Shown here: positions 17,655 to 26,390 of the stretch, piece by piece | Numbering within the stretch: position 1 is the stretch's first letter | Layout of the letters: each line of letters opens with the position of its first letter | Source of the DNA: Herminiimonas contaminans | Lineage (GTDB): Bacteria; Pseudomonadota; Gammaproteobacteria; Burkholderiales; Burkholderiaceae_D | Length of the DNA stretch: 47,694 nucleotides | Reading direction: 5' to 3' | Assembly (NCBI RefSeq): GCF_015645465.1 | Contig: NZ_JADOEL010000022.1 | Coordinates: forward strand, 1 to 47,694 | Notes under the pieces: model-generated | What the model was told of the DNA's origin: nothing | Database searches by the model: none | Seen by the model: the letters and a program-made list of their open reading frames with translations, nothing else | Program-made: the position numbers and the translations under genes

Positions 17655-20600
17655 ATGATGGAAATGAACCAGGCACTGCGTAAAAATCTTTCACTGCAAG
17701 CGACGGCTGCAGAGAACGACGACGTCATAGACAGCACTATAGATGTGCCGAAAAGTGGCGCACGTGTCGGCGGCATGGATCTCAAGGCGATACGTGAAGC
17801 GATTGCACGGGTGGAAGCGGAAGCCAAGGCGACCGTAACAGCTGAAAACCGCGCCTATGCTGAAGCGCATGCCCGTTCGCTGGCCGAAGACCGCGTACAG
17901 ACCGATGCCGCAGCCATCGCCGAAGCCAATAAACATGCACGTGCAGCCGAGGAAGCCATCGCTGCCAGCCGCGCCCGCCTGGAAGCGGAGCGCCAGGCAC
18001 GTGCCGCAAGTGAAGCGCGCACCATCGCCGTCAACAAGGAAATCGCTGAACTGCGTGCTCGCACGGAAGCCGATACCCAATTGGGCATCATCGCCATAGG
18101 CCGCGCCAAGGCAGAACAACTGGCGCGCAAGCGTACCGTCGAACAAATCGCCGAAGAAAGTGAACTGAGCGCACGCGCAGCCGCTGCGGCTGAAAAACTC
18201 GCGCAAGAAACTGAAGACATGCGTCGCCAGGTAGCGGAACGTATTTCCGCCACTGAAATAGCAACCCGTGCCGCACAGGAAGATGCGGAAGAGCGCGCCC
18301 GCCTGGAGTCGCGTGTAGCGGAGCTGGCACGTGAACATGCACGCCGCGAAAAGCTGGCGCTGGAAACCAATAAATCGCTGCTCAGCACACGTCGTGATGC
18401 GGTCATTCTGAGCCAGCAACGCGAAGAAGCCGACAGCAAAGCGCTGGCCACCATGCTCAGCCGCGTACCGGCAGAAGTCCGTGCCCGTGAAGAAGCACTC
18501 TCACGTGCGGCGACCGAGCAGGAACAACACAACATCGCGCAAGCCCGTCTCGAATCCGAGCAACGTGCACTGGAAGCGATCCAGATGCGTATGCAAGCCG
18601 AAACCGAAATGCAAGCGGCGGCAGCACGTCGTGAACACGTCGAAAAAATGGCGGCAGTGGCAGCCCAGTCGCGCCGTGAAGCGGAAGAACGCATCCGTGT
18701 TGCGACCGAAGCGCGTATCCAGGTTGAAAAAGAATTGCAGAACTCCGCTGTTGCTCGCGTAGAAGCCGAGCATCAGGCAGATGAACAGGTGCGTGCGCGC
18801 ATCGCAGTAGAAGCGCGCGGTGAAGAAGAAGCACGCCAACGCGAAATCGCAGAGCAACAGGCGGTAGCCGCTGCTCGTGTACGTACCGAAGAAGAACTGC
18901 GTGCGCGTGAACTGGCCGAGCAGCGCGTCGCGATGGAACGTGCAGCAGCGTCGATGGCAGCAGCGCGTGCAGCGTCTGAAAAGGTCGCACTTGATCGCGC
19001 CGCAGAACGCCTGAACCTGCAACAACAATTGGCAGAAACCGCGTCGCAGAAAGCGGAAGAAGCGCTGGCTTTGGCGAATGCTGAACGTGAGCGTGCTGAA
19101 GCTGAGCAAGTTGCGCTGGCAGCCGTGCAAGCGAAGAAACAGGCGGCAGCGGCCGTTGCTGCCAGCATCGCGGCGAATGCAGAAGCGGATCAGGAACAAG
19201 CCACCTTGCTGCGTCTGAAAGAAGAAGCGGAGCAGCAAAACCTGTCCGCCAAGGAAGCTGAAAGTGCAGCCATCAAGCTGACGCTGGAGCAAACCGTAGC
19301 CGAAGCCAACCACAAACGTGCAGCGGCAGACGCTGCGCTGGCAAAAGCACATGAAGCAGTGAAACTGAGCAAGTTGCAGGAACAACGTCTGCAGGACGAA
19401 CAAAAAGCGCTGCAAGTCATGCAGGAAAAGCTGGCAGCTGAACGTGCGCACGCGGATGCAGTACAGCAGGAACTGCTCAGCCATCGCCAAAGAATTGCAA
19501 AAGAACAGGTCGCAAAAGCAGCATCTGAAGCACGCGACCGCGCAAATCAGGAAAGCGCAGCCCTGCTGGAAGCGCAGGCGCAAGCTGACCAGGAATTGCG
19601 CGCCGCCCATGAAGCGGAACAAATGGCGCAACAGCATGCATTGGCACAAACCAAGGCGCAAATAGAGATGCAGCGCAAGGCAGCTCGTGCCGAGCTGGAA
19701 AAAACCCGTCAGATGGTAGAGCTGACACGCGCTGAACGCGAACGTGCCGAAGCTGAAGAACTGGCCGTGCAGGCGCTGGAAGAAAAGCGCCAGATCGAAG
19801 CCGCTGCGCAAGCGGAAGCAGAAGCACGTACAGCAGCAGAACTGCAGAACATGGAAATGCTGCGTGCACGTGAACTGGAAGAGCGAAAAATTCGTGAGGC
19901 CAGCGAAGTGGAATGCGCTGCCACCCGCACCGCGCTGGAGCAAACCAAGGCACGCGCCGAATTCCAGCAAGCCGCCGCAATGGCATCCGAGCAGCGCGCA
20001 GCGCAGGCGCTGGAACTGGCACAGCAAGAGCAGGCACGCAGCGCCGCCGAGCAGCAAGCGCTGGCAGCGATGCAGCAAAAGCTGGCGCTGGAACAAAAAG
20101 CACGGGTAGAAGCGGAAGCACGCATCCTGCTCGAACACGAGCAAGCGCATACCTTGCAAGCACGTAGCGCAGCGGAAGAGGCATTGCGTGCATCCAGCGC
20201 TGTGCGCCTGGCCGCAGAAAAACAAACACTGGAAGCTGCCGAGCAACAGGCTGAGCTGCAGCGCAAGGCAGCGGCCGCTGCTGAAGTAAAAGCGCAGCAG
20301 GCACAGGAACTGGCGAAGACAGAACGCGAGCGCGCCAATCTCGAGCAGCAGGCGATGAACGCGATCGAGAAGAAATTGCAAGCCGAGCAGCAACGGGCAC
20401 AAGCAGCTGCGTCCTTGCTGCAAGCAACACAGGAAAAAATGCAGGCCGAGCAGGCTGCGCTGGCAGCAGCCGAAGCACGCGCGCGTGCCGAACAGGAGCA
20501 AACCAGCATCCTGCGTAGCCGTGAACAGGTACAAGCGGCATTGCGTGCTGCGACAGAAGCCGCGATTGCGGCCGAGCAGGAAGCACTGGAAAAGGAGACG

Positions 20601-21386
20601 CAACAAGCTGAAGCACAACGCCTCCTGAGCGAGCTGGCAGAACGCAAGGCGCAAGAAGCCCATGAGCTGGCAGAAATCGAAGCACAACGCGTCAGCGCCG
20701 AACAACTGGCGCTGGAACTGCTGCAGGAACAACAGCAACTGGAATTGCAAAAAGCAGAAGCCAGCGAAATCGCGCTGACCGCGATGCAAGAAAAGCTGCA
20801 AGCCGAACAACGTGCCTGCACCGAAGCCGAACAAGCAGCGATTACAGAACTGGAAGTAGCCGAACTGGCGCAGCAGCGTCTGGCAGCAGAAACCGAAGCG
20901 CGCCTGGCACAGGAAGCACAACTGGAAGCTGAACGCATGGCGCTCAGCTATGCACAGGAACAGGCAAAGTCGGCTGCTGCTGCGCTGGAACTGTCGAAAA
21001 TCAATCAGGCCCGCCTGGAACGCGAACAAACTGAAGCACAAGCAGTGGCGCATGAACTGCTGCAACGTATCAGCACCCAGGGCGAGCAAAACGAAGAATG
21101 GCGCATGCGTGCCGAGGCAGTACTGGCAGAATCCATGGTTGCCTTGCCGGTCAAATCACGCGCTGGTGCGTGGATGGCGGTAGCGGCAGGCTTTGCCCTC
21201 TGTGCCGGCCTCGCAGTGTGGGCGGTACAGGGAAATGGCTTGCAAATGCTGGGTGCCAAACCTGTGGCGGCACATACTGTAGCTGCGCCACTGGCCAGCA
21301 ACGCGGTGGCAGAAGTGGCGGCACCGGTCGCCAACCTGCAAATGTCGTATGCGTTGACCGCGCTGCCTGCGGCACCGACCAAGTAA
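17655..21386 (+). CDS. Giant Ala/Glu-rich coiled-coil protein with C-terminal membrane anchor
   Basis: 1243 residues. From about residue 40 to 1150 it is almost unbroken Ala/Glu/Gln/Arg heptad-like sequence (AEAEARTAAELQNMEMLRAR is typical), predicted as very long coiled coil. A single membrane segment, GAWMAVAAGFALCAGLAVWA, lies at about 1170-1190, followed by an Ala/Pro/Val-rich tail of about 50 residues. The N-terminus has no signal peptide, so it would be a tail-anchored inner-membrane protein with a cytosolic rod. It recalls TolA-like or polar-scaffold proteins but I cannot assign a family. It lies 213 bp after the hybrid kinase gene, same strand. ATG at 17655 and 17658 are both possible starts. 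Long open frames on the opposite strand are by-products of biased codon use. Confidence 0.85.
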   Translation: MMEMNQALRKNLSLQATAAENDDVIDSTIDVPKSGARVGGMDLKAIREAIARVEAEAKATVTAENRAYAEAHARSLAEDRVQTDAAAIAEANKHARAAEEAIAASRARLEAERQARAASEARTIAVNKEIAELRARTEADTQLGIIAIGRAKAEQLARKRTVEQIAEESELSARAAAAAEKLAQETEDMRRQVAERISATEIATRAAQEDAEERARLESRVAELAREHARREKLALETNKSLLSTRRDAVILSQQREEADSKALATMLSRVPAEVRAREEALSRAATEQEQHNIAQARLESEQRALEAIQMRMQAETEMQAAAARREHVEKMAAVAAQSRREAEERIRVATEARIQVEKELQNSAVARVEAEHQADEQVRARIAVEARGEEEARQREIAEQQAVAAARVRTEEELRARELAEQRVAMERAAASMAAARAASEKVALDRAAERLNLQQQLAETASQKAEEALALANAERERAEAEQVALAAVQAKKQAAAAVAASIAANAEADQEQATLLRLKEEAEQQNLSAKEAESAAIKLTLEQTVAEANHKRAAADAALAKAHEAVKLSKLQEQRLQDEQKALQVMQEKLAAERAHADAVQQELLSHRQRIAKEQVAKAASEARDRANQESAALLEAQAQADQELRAAHEAEQMAQQHALAQTKAQIEMQRKAARAELEKTRQMVELTRAERERAEAEELAVQALEEKRQIEAAAQAEAEARTAAELQNMEMLRARELEERKIREASEVECAATRTALEQTKARAEFQQAAAMASEQRAAQALELAQQEQARSAAEQQALAAMQQKLALEQKARVEAEARILLEHEQAHTLQARSAAEEALRASSAVRLAAEKQTLEAAEQQAELQRKAAAAAEVKAQQAQELAKTERERANLEQQAMNAIEKKLQAEQQRAQAAASLLQATQEKMQAEQAALAAAEARARAEQEQTSILRSREQVQAALRAATEAAIAAEQEALEKETQQAEAQRLLSELAERKAQEAHELAEIEAQRVSAEQLALELLQEQQQLELQKAEASEIALTAMQEKLQAEQRACTEAEQAAITELEVAELAQQRLAAETEARLAQEAQLEAERMALSYAQEQAKSAAAALELSKINQARLEREQTEAQAVAHELLQRISTQGEQNEEWRMRAEAVLAESMVALPVKSRAGAWMAVAAGFALCAGLAVWAVQGNGLQMLGAKPVAAHTVAAPLASNAVAEVAAPVANLQMSYALTALPAAPTK

Positions 21387-21452
21387 TTTCTTGAAAACAG
21401 GCGCAGGAATATAAAGCGGCACAGCTAGTACGGGGAGAGTCAGGGGAGGAGG

Positions 21453-21486
21453 GGAGATACAGCCGTATGCTGTATCTCCTTTTTTA
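21453..21486 (+). terminator. Intrinsic terminator after the coiled-coil gene
   Basis: GGAGATACAGC (21453-21463) pairs perfectly with GCTGTATCTCC (21469-21479) around a five-base loop and is followed by six T. The rest of the 323-bp gap to the next gene (to 21709) holds no further gene that I can see; its last part must carry the promoter of the TPR gene. Confidence 0.92.
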
Positions 21487-21709
21487 TTGGCGAGTACCAT
21501 ACCTGGCGGCATTCTCTGCCGTGCTTGCAGCTGTAAATTAGTAGCGCTAAATCGCCACACAGCCCGAAATTGAGCATCATCCCGTCCAAACTCCCGTTAA
21601 CGTAGTCAGGCAGCCACATTTCCTTATAGCAATCGATAGTGGAAGCTGAGCGGTTTGTCGTACTATATCGGCTGTGCGCATTTACCCCACAACCATAATA
21701 AGGAAAACC

Positions 21710-22876
21710 ATGTTCTTTGCGTCGCGTCGCATCCCTCATTCAGGCCTACGCCACGCGTTGAGCCGTGCCCTCGTCTCTATCGGTTTTATTGCAGGTTTTT
21801 ATGCTTCTTCGGCGATTGCTGATGAGTTGTCGGATGTGTCCCAGTTATTGCGCGCCGGCCAGCATGCACAGGCGTTAACGAAGGCCGATGCCTTCCTTAG
21901 CAAGAATCCGCGTGATGCGCAGATGCGCTTCCTGAAAGGCGTGATCCTGACCGAGCAAAACAAGTCGGCAGAAGCGATCACGATTTTCACCAAGTTGACT
22001 GAAGATTACCCTACGTTGCCAGAGCCATATAACAACCTGGCGGTGCTGTACGCGTCCAGTGGCCAATACGACAAGGCACGTACCGCGCTGGATATGGCGA
22101 TACGTACCAACCCGACTTACGCCACTGCGTATGAAAACCTGGGTGACGTACATGCTAAATTGGCAAGCCAGGCATATGACAAGGCTTTGCAACTCGATAA
22201 CAACAATACCGCAGCTAAATCCAAGCTGACGATGGTGCGTACTCTGGTCGGTAATACCACAGGCGGCACCAATCCTAAAGTTGCAGTAGTGGCGGCAGCA
22301 CCGACTCCGGCACCAGCGCCAGTGCGTGCGGAACCGGTGAAGCCGGAGCCTGCTCCTAAGCCGGTAGTCAAGGAAACACCTAAGGTAGAAGCCAAGCCGG
22401 AAGTGAAGCCTGATCATAAGGCTGAGCAATTAGCAGAACAAAAAGCAGCTCAACTGGCCGCGCAAAAAGCCGCCCAGAAAGCAGAAGCAGACGCCAAGCG
22501 TGAAGCCAAGGCCAAAGCGAATGCGGCTGCCGAAGCTGAGCGCGAACAAGTCATGAGCGCGGTGAACGCATGGGCCAAAGCCTGGAGCGCACGTGATGTG
22601 AAGGCTTATCTGAATGCCTATGCCAGCGACTTTGTTTTGCCACCAGGCCAGTCGCGCAAGGACTGGGCAGATGAGCGTCGTGCCCGGATTGAAGACAAGG
22701 GCCGCATCAGCGTGAAGATAGAAACACCGCAAGTCACCGTCAGCGGCAACACAGCTACTGTAAAATTCCGTCAGATTTACGATTCTGATCGTACCAAAGC
22801 CAATAGCCGCAAAACCCTGGTCATGACCAGGCAAGGCAATAAATGGCATATCAAGCAGGAGCGTTCGGGTAGCTGA
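21710..22876 (+). CDS. Exported TPR protein with NTF2-like C-terminal domain
   Basis: 388 residues from ATG 21710, which has an AAGGAAA ribosome site; a GTG 36 bases upstream is in frame but less likely. A signal peptide (VSIGFIAGFYASSAIADE) is followed by TPR helices (about 45-180, YNNLAVLYASSGQYDKARTA), a Pro/Lys/Ala-rich linker (about 195-275) and a C-terminal domain (about 280-388) with AWAKAWSARDVKAYLNAYAS, which looks like the NTF2-like (Cds6-type) domain found with L,D-transpeptidases. Its TGA overlaps the ATG of the next gene. It probably works with that transpeptidase in the periplasm. Confidence 0.85.
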   Translation: MFFASRRIPHSGLRHALSRALVSIGFIAGFYASSAIADELSDVSQLLRAGQHAQALTKADAFLSKNPRDAQMRFLKGVILTEQNKSAEAITIFTKLTEDYPTLPEPYNNLAVLYASSGQYDKARTALDMAIRTNPTYATAYENLGDVHAKLASQAYDKALQLDNNNTAAKSKLTMVRTLVGNTTGGTNPKVAVVAAAPTPAPAPVRAEPVKPEPAPKPVVKETPKVEAKPEVKPDHKAEQLAEQKAAQLAAQKAAQKAEADAKREAKAKANAAAEAEREQVMSAVNAWAKAWSARDVKAYLNAYASDFVLPPGQSRKDWADERRARIEDKGRISVKIETPQVTVSGNTATVKFRQIYDSDRTKANSRKTLVMTRQGNKWHIKQERSGS

Positions 22877-24132
22877 TGGTTTGTTTGTGCACACAATTGC
22901 GATTTATCGCACGTCGTATCGGATATAAGGCAAGTAGTTCTGCTTTAGGCTTGGTAGTCGCCGCCAGTGTTATGGCGACACCGGCCTGGGCCAATGGCAG
23001 CAAGCCAGGCGTACCGGCGCGCCTTGATCCGGAAATCATGCTGATCGATGTTTACAAGGCATTGGCGGCAAATCGTTTGCGTGATGCACAAGCCAAAGCG
23101 GATGCATTGGTGGCGGCTTATCCTACCTTCCGTCTCGGCCATCTGGTGCGCGGCGATCTGTTGTTGTTGCACACACGTCCTATCAAAACCTTTGGCGCCG
23201 CACCGAATGCACCAGCCGACAAGCTGGATAATTTGCGTGATGAAGCGATCGTCCGCCTGAAGTCGCTGCGCGAACGTCCGGACCCGGACATGATTCCGCG
23301 CGCCATCCTGCAAATGCGTGAAGACCAGAAGAATATTCTGCTGGTTGATGCCAAGCGCTCGCGCCTGTATGTCTATCAACGTGCCAACGGTCAATTCAAA
23401 CTGACCAGCGACTACTACATTAGCCAGGGCCGGCTGGGAGTTAACAAATTCAAGGAAGGCGACCAAAAGACGCCGCTGGGTGTGTACTACATCACAGCAC
23501 GTTTGCCGGGCGCACGTCTGCCGGAGTTCTACGGTCCGGGTGCATTGCCTATTAATTATCCGAACGAATGGGATAAGGCGAATGGCCGTAGCGGTTCCGG
23601 GATCTGGTTGCACGGGACACCGTCCGATAGTTACAGCCGTCCACCGCTGTCATCCGATGGTTGCGTGGTGTTGACGAATCCTGATCTGAAGGAGTTGTCT
23701 GCTTCGGTCGAGATCGGCAATACACCGGTCATCATTAGTGAAGACCTGAAGTTCGTCAGCAAGGCGAAATGGGAAGCGGATAAACAGGCTGCCAACAAGA
23801 TGCTTGAAAGCTGGCGTGCTGATCTGGAAACCACTAATCCTGAATTGCTGCGCCGTCATTATTCGCGCAATTTTAAAGCGATGCGTGGACAGAATCTGAA
23901 CAATTGGCTGGATAAAGTGCAGCAATCAAATCTGGGTGCGCGCAAAATCAGCGTGAACTTGCGTGATGTGACACTGTTCCGTTATCCGGATCAGAAAGAC
24001 CAGAAAGAATTAATCGTTGCTGCTTTCACGCAGGAAGCGACGATAGGCAAGGGCAAGCACGTTACGCGCAAACGCCAGTACTGGGCGAAAGAAGGCGCGC
24101 AATGGAAGATTGTTTCCGAAGTTAATCTCTGA
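22876..24132 (+). CDS. Periplasmic L,D-transpeptidase (YkuD domain) with NTF2-like C-terminus
   Basis: 418 residues. N-terminal signal (ALGLVVAASVMATPAWANG), helical region to about 150, then a YkuD catalytic domain (about 152-290): ILLVDAKRSRLYVYQ, DQKTPLGVYYIT, IWLHGTP with His246, and LSSDGCVVL with the nucleophile Cys263. Most family members have SHGC; here the position before Gly is Asp261. The C-terminal 110 residues form an NTF2-like domain resembling that of the upstream TPR protein. The family crosslinks peptidoglycan or attaches proteins to it. Translationally coupled to the upstream gene through TGATG. Confidence 0.9.
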   Translation: MVCLCTQLRFIARRIGYKASSSALGLVVAASVMATPAWANGSKPGVPARLDPEIMLIDVYKALAANRLRDAQAKADALVAAYPTFRLGHLVRGDLLLLHTRPIKTFGAAPNAPADKLDNLRDEAIVRLKSLRERPDPDMIPRAILQMREDQKNILLVDAKRSRLYVYQRANGQFKLTSDYYISQGRLGVNKFKEGDQKTPLGVYYITARLPGARLPEFYGPGALPINYPNEWDKANGRSGSGIWLHGTPSDSYSRPPLSSDGCVVLTNPDLKELSASVEIGNTPVIISEDLKFVSKAKWEADKQAANKMLESWRADLETTNPELLRRHYSRNFKAMRGQNLNNWLDKVQQSNLGARKISVNLRDVTLFRYPDQKDQKELIVAAFTQEATIGKGKHVTRKRQYWAKEGAQWKIVSEVNL

Positions 24133-24162
24133 TCTTCATTTTGTTGTCCTGCTGAATTAAAT

Positions 24163-24185
24163 ACAGATGCAATACTTGCATCTGT
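24163..24185 (+). other. Hairpin after the L,D-transpeptidase gene
   Basis: ACAGATGCA and TGCATCTGT pair perfectly around a five-base loop 30 bp after the stop codon. There is no T-run, so it may be an RNA-stabilising or Rho-related structure rather than an intrinsic terminator. Confidence 0.5.
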
Positions 24186-24382
24186 CATCACACTTCCCCC
24201 CGTATCACTCTGCAAACGCCAGGCCTTAGCGTCTGGCGGCAGAGCTCTGTCTTCATACATCTTTACAATTGTAAAAGACTATTTCCCTCGTGGATTTTAC
24301 GCAGGCGATCTATATAGTGATTCCATGACGAAGCGATTATTGAAACCAAATCTGGTTTCCGCGACGGATAAAAGGAAACGCT

Positions 24383-24790
24383 ATGTTGCACAAGAAACTG
24401 ATCGGTATTGCCCTGATAGCGACTGCTGCAGTGTCGACCACTGCCTTTGCAGACAATCGTGGCGTCAACACGGCACTCGGTGCTGTGGTCGGTGCCGTCA
24501 TCGGTAACAGCATAGGTGGACAGGATGCAGCGATCGTCGGCGGTGTACTCGGTGCGGTAGTCGGCGCGAGTGCTTCTTCCGGCCATCGTGATGATCGTTA
24601 CTACGGTCGTCAGCCACAAGCGTATTACCAGCCGCAGCAACAACATTACTATCGCCCGGCACCGGTGTATCAACGCCCTTACTATCGCGACGGCTACGCC
24701 CAGCGTGATGCGTATCGCGGCCAGTATTACCGTGGCAATGAGCGACGTGTGGACTACGAACCGTATGGACGTGATTACTATCGTCGCTAA
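24383..24790 (+). CDS. Small exported glycine-zipper protein with Tyr/Arg/Gln-rich tail
   Basis: 135 residues. Signal peptide cleaved near TTAFADN, then a glycine-zipper pair of helices (ALGAVVGAVIGNSIGG, AAIVGGVLGAVVGASASSG) like outer-membrane-associated glycine-zipper proteins, then a tail of about 65 residues rich in Tyr, Arg, Gln and Pro. Glycine zippers usually insert into or span the outer membrane. Ribosome site AAGGAAA precedes ATG 24383. It is the first of three small repetitive exported proteins. Confidence 0.82.
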   Translation: MLHKKLIGIALIATAAVSTTAFADNRGVNTALGAVVGAVIGNSIGGQDAAIVGGVLGAVVGASASSGHRDDRYYGRQPQAYYQPQQQHYYRPAPVYQRPYYRDGYAQRDAYRGQYYRGNERRVDYEPYGRDYYRR

Positions 24791-24964
24791 GTCGTAGAAA
24801 TAAATGCAGGCAGCGGCGTACCCGATAGCGCCGCTGTAAGCTAAAGCAAGGATGGCTTTTCAGTAGCACTTCCATGCGAGCGAGATAAATATCGGACTGA
24901 GGGCAAAGGCGACACATACGCTGCAATGCTCTCTACACAAGAGGTTCGAAGAAAGGTGGTTACG

Positions 24965-25222
24965 ATGAAATCAATTACACCAGGCATGGCGAAACGCCTC
25001 ACAATTTCGCTGGTAGCGCTAGCCGCACTGGGTGGTTGTGCGGTAGTGCCTTATAACGATGGTTACTACGCGCAACCAGGTTACGTTGCCGCCCCGGTTT
25101 ATGCTGCACCGGCACCTGTGTATGTGACGCCGTCGATTAACCTCGGTTTCCAGTACCGGTCGCGCGGCTATTACGGCCACGGCCCACGCTACTACGGTCA
25201 CGGTTATCGTGGCTGGAGGTAA
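24965..25222 (+). CDS. Small Tyr/Gly-rich lipoprotein
   Basis: 85 residues from ATG 24965, preceded by AGGTGG; an upstream in-frame ATG at 24926 is less likely because it would bury the signal. The lipobox is LAALGGC, so the mature protein is lipid-anchored at Cys25. The rest is Tyr, Ala, Pro and Gly with an RGYYGHGPRYYGHGYRGW end. Low complexity; no function can be assigned. Confidence 0.8.
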   Translation: MKSITPGMAKRLTISLVALAALGGCAVVPYNDGYYAQPGYVAAPVYAAPAPVYVTPSINLGFQYRSRGYYGHGPRYYGHGYRGWR

Positions 25223-25262
25223 GCTGCAGACCAACTATGCCCAAGCAAAGTGCTGACGCAAT

Positions 25263-25299
25263 AAAAAATGGCTAGCCTGAAAAGCTAGCCATTTTTTTA
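25263..25299. terminator. Bidirectional terminator between convergent small exported-protein genes
   Basis: ATGGCTAGC and GCTAGCCAT form a stem around a seven-base loop, with A6 before and T8 after, so it can end transcription from both sides. Confidence 0.92.
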
Positions 25300-25345
25300 T
25301 TTGTGCACGTTATCGTCAAATAATCGCGGTACCAACTAACGATGA

Positions 25346-25732
25346 TTAACGATGACCGTGGTTGCCGTGCGAGCCGTGACCACGTGGACCCGGGTTACGG
25401 TAATGCGGACCATAGTATGGGTAGTAACGCGGTGCACTGCGATAAACGATCACAGGAGGCGGTGCGTAGTAGACAGGTGGTGGCGGTTGATAAACCGGTA
25501 CCGCGCTGCCATACACTACTGGTGGTGCATAGTAGTTGGAGTAGTTATTCATCGGCGGTGCATAGTACATCGGTGGTGGCGCATAGTAGCCGTAGCCACC
25601 ATAACCGCCGCCGCCCAGGCCGACGCCGACATTCACCGACCAATGGCCGCCGCCCGCCATTGCCGGTGCCGCAGCCAGCAAGGCTGCGCCTGTTATCAGG
25701 CCGGCAAGGGAAAGCTTCACTATATTTTTCAT
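25346..25732 (-). CDS. Small exported Tyr/Pro/Gly-rich protein
   Basis: 128 residues. Clear signal peptide (AGLITGAALLAAAPAMAGG), then VGLGGGGYGGYGYY and repeated Tyr-Ala-Pro-Pro units (YYAPPPMYYAPP, PPVYYAPPPVIVY), ending in a His/Gly tail (RGHGSHGNHGHR). The tail could bind metal. It is similar in style to, but not an obvious copy of, the two small proteins across the terminator. Confidence 0.8.
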   Translation of the reverse strand: MKNIVKLSLAGLITGAALLAAAPAMAGGGHWSVNVGVGLGGGGYGGYGYYAPPPMYYAPPMNNYSNYYAPPVVYGSAVPVYQPPPPVYYAPPPVIVYRSAPRYYPYYGPHYRNPGPRGHGSHGNHGHR

Positions 25733-25829
25733 GACTATCTCACTGATGATGATGGTATTTAACGCCTAATCGGGGCGTCCTGCCACAGCGATTTGGTAAA
25801 GACTGTAACAAGATGTGTCACCGTCCGCT

Positions 25830-26297
25830 TTAAGCTTTTACCGGTTCATTCGGATCGCTGGCAACCAGCAGGCTGCAGCGGATTTTTTCTACCAGCAAGG
25901 CGTCGGTAGAGCCGCGCCACCAGCGCATGGCCAGTGATTGCTGACGGGAATGACCGACGATCACCAATTCTATGCCCAGCTTATCTACCAGGTCTGAAAT
26001 CATCGGTACCGGTTCACCCACTTCCAGGTGAGTCTGCACGGTCAAACCGGCATCGCGCAGGTAATTCAGGCCGATGTTCAGCTCATCTTCCATTTTTTGT
26101 CGCTCCGCCGCGATTTCCTCTTCGACACCGAGCATGGAAACCATCGCATATTCGCCGATGACGACGGATTGCGGCGGACTAACGACGACCAGCAAATGCA
26201 CTTCAGTAGCAGGAGTCGGTGCCAGCCTTACACATTCTTGCAAGGCGGAACGGCTTTCGGGTGTGCCATTGTAAGCGACCAGAATTTTGCGATACAT
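25830..26297 (-). CDS. Universal stress protein (UspA family)
   Basis: 155 residues, single Usp domain. Begins MYRKILVAYNGTPESRSALQ, the family's first strand and loop, and ends with IELVIVGHSRQQSLAMRWWRG and then STDALLVEKIRCSLLVA. The nucleotide-binding loop G-2x-G-9x-G-S/T is not canonical, so ATP binding is uncertain. Typical role is survival under stress. It stands alone, with its own start near 26297. Confidence 0.9.
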   Translation of the reverse strand: MYRKILVAYNGTPESRSALQECVRLAPTPATEVHLLVVVSPPQSVVIGEYAMVSMLGVEEEIAAERQKMEDELNIGLNYLRDAGLTVQTHLEVGEPVPMISDLVDKLGIELVIVGHSRQQSLAMRWWRGSTDALLVEKIRCSLLVASDPNEPVKA

Positions 26298-26390
26298 ATA
26301 GCCTCCTGATTAGCGATAGTGTGCATTATCAGTATATCGCTAACGACAGTTGCCGCAAGAAAATCGCTGGCGCGGCGCATGGCCGCAGCC

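Noticed and set aside
18501-21089. 862-residue open frame antisense to the coiled-coil gene, and two others of about 400 residues
   Set aside because: Translations are Cys/Phe/Leu- or Ser/Cys/Ala-rich low-complexity mirror images of the repetitive GAA/GCA codons on the sense strand; no start signals or domains.
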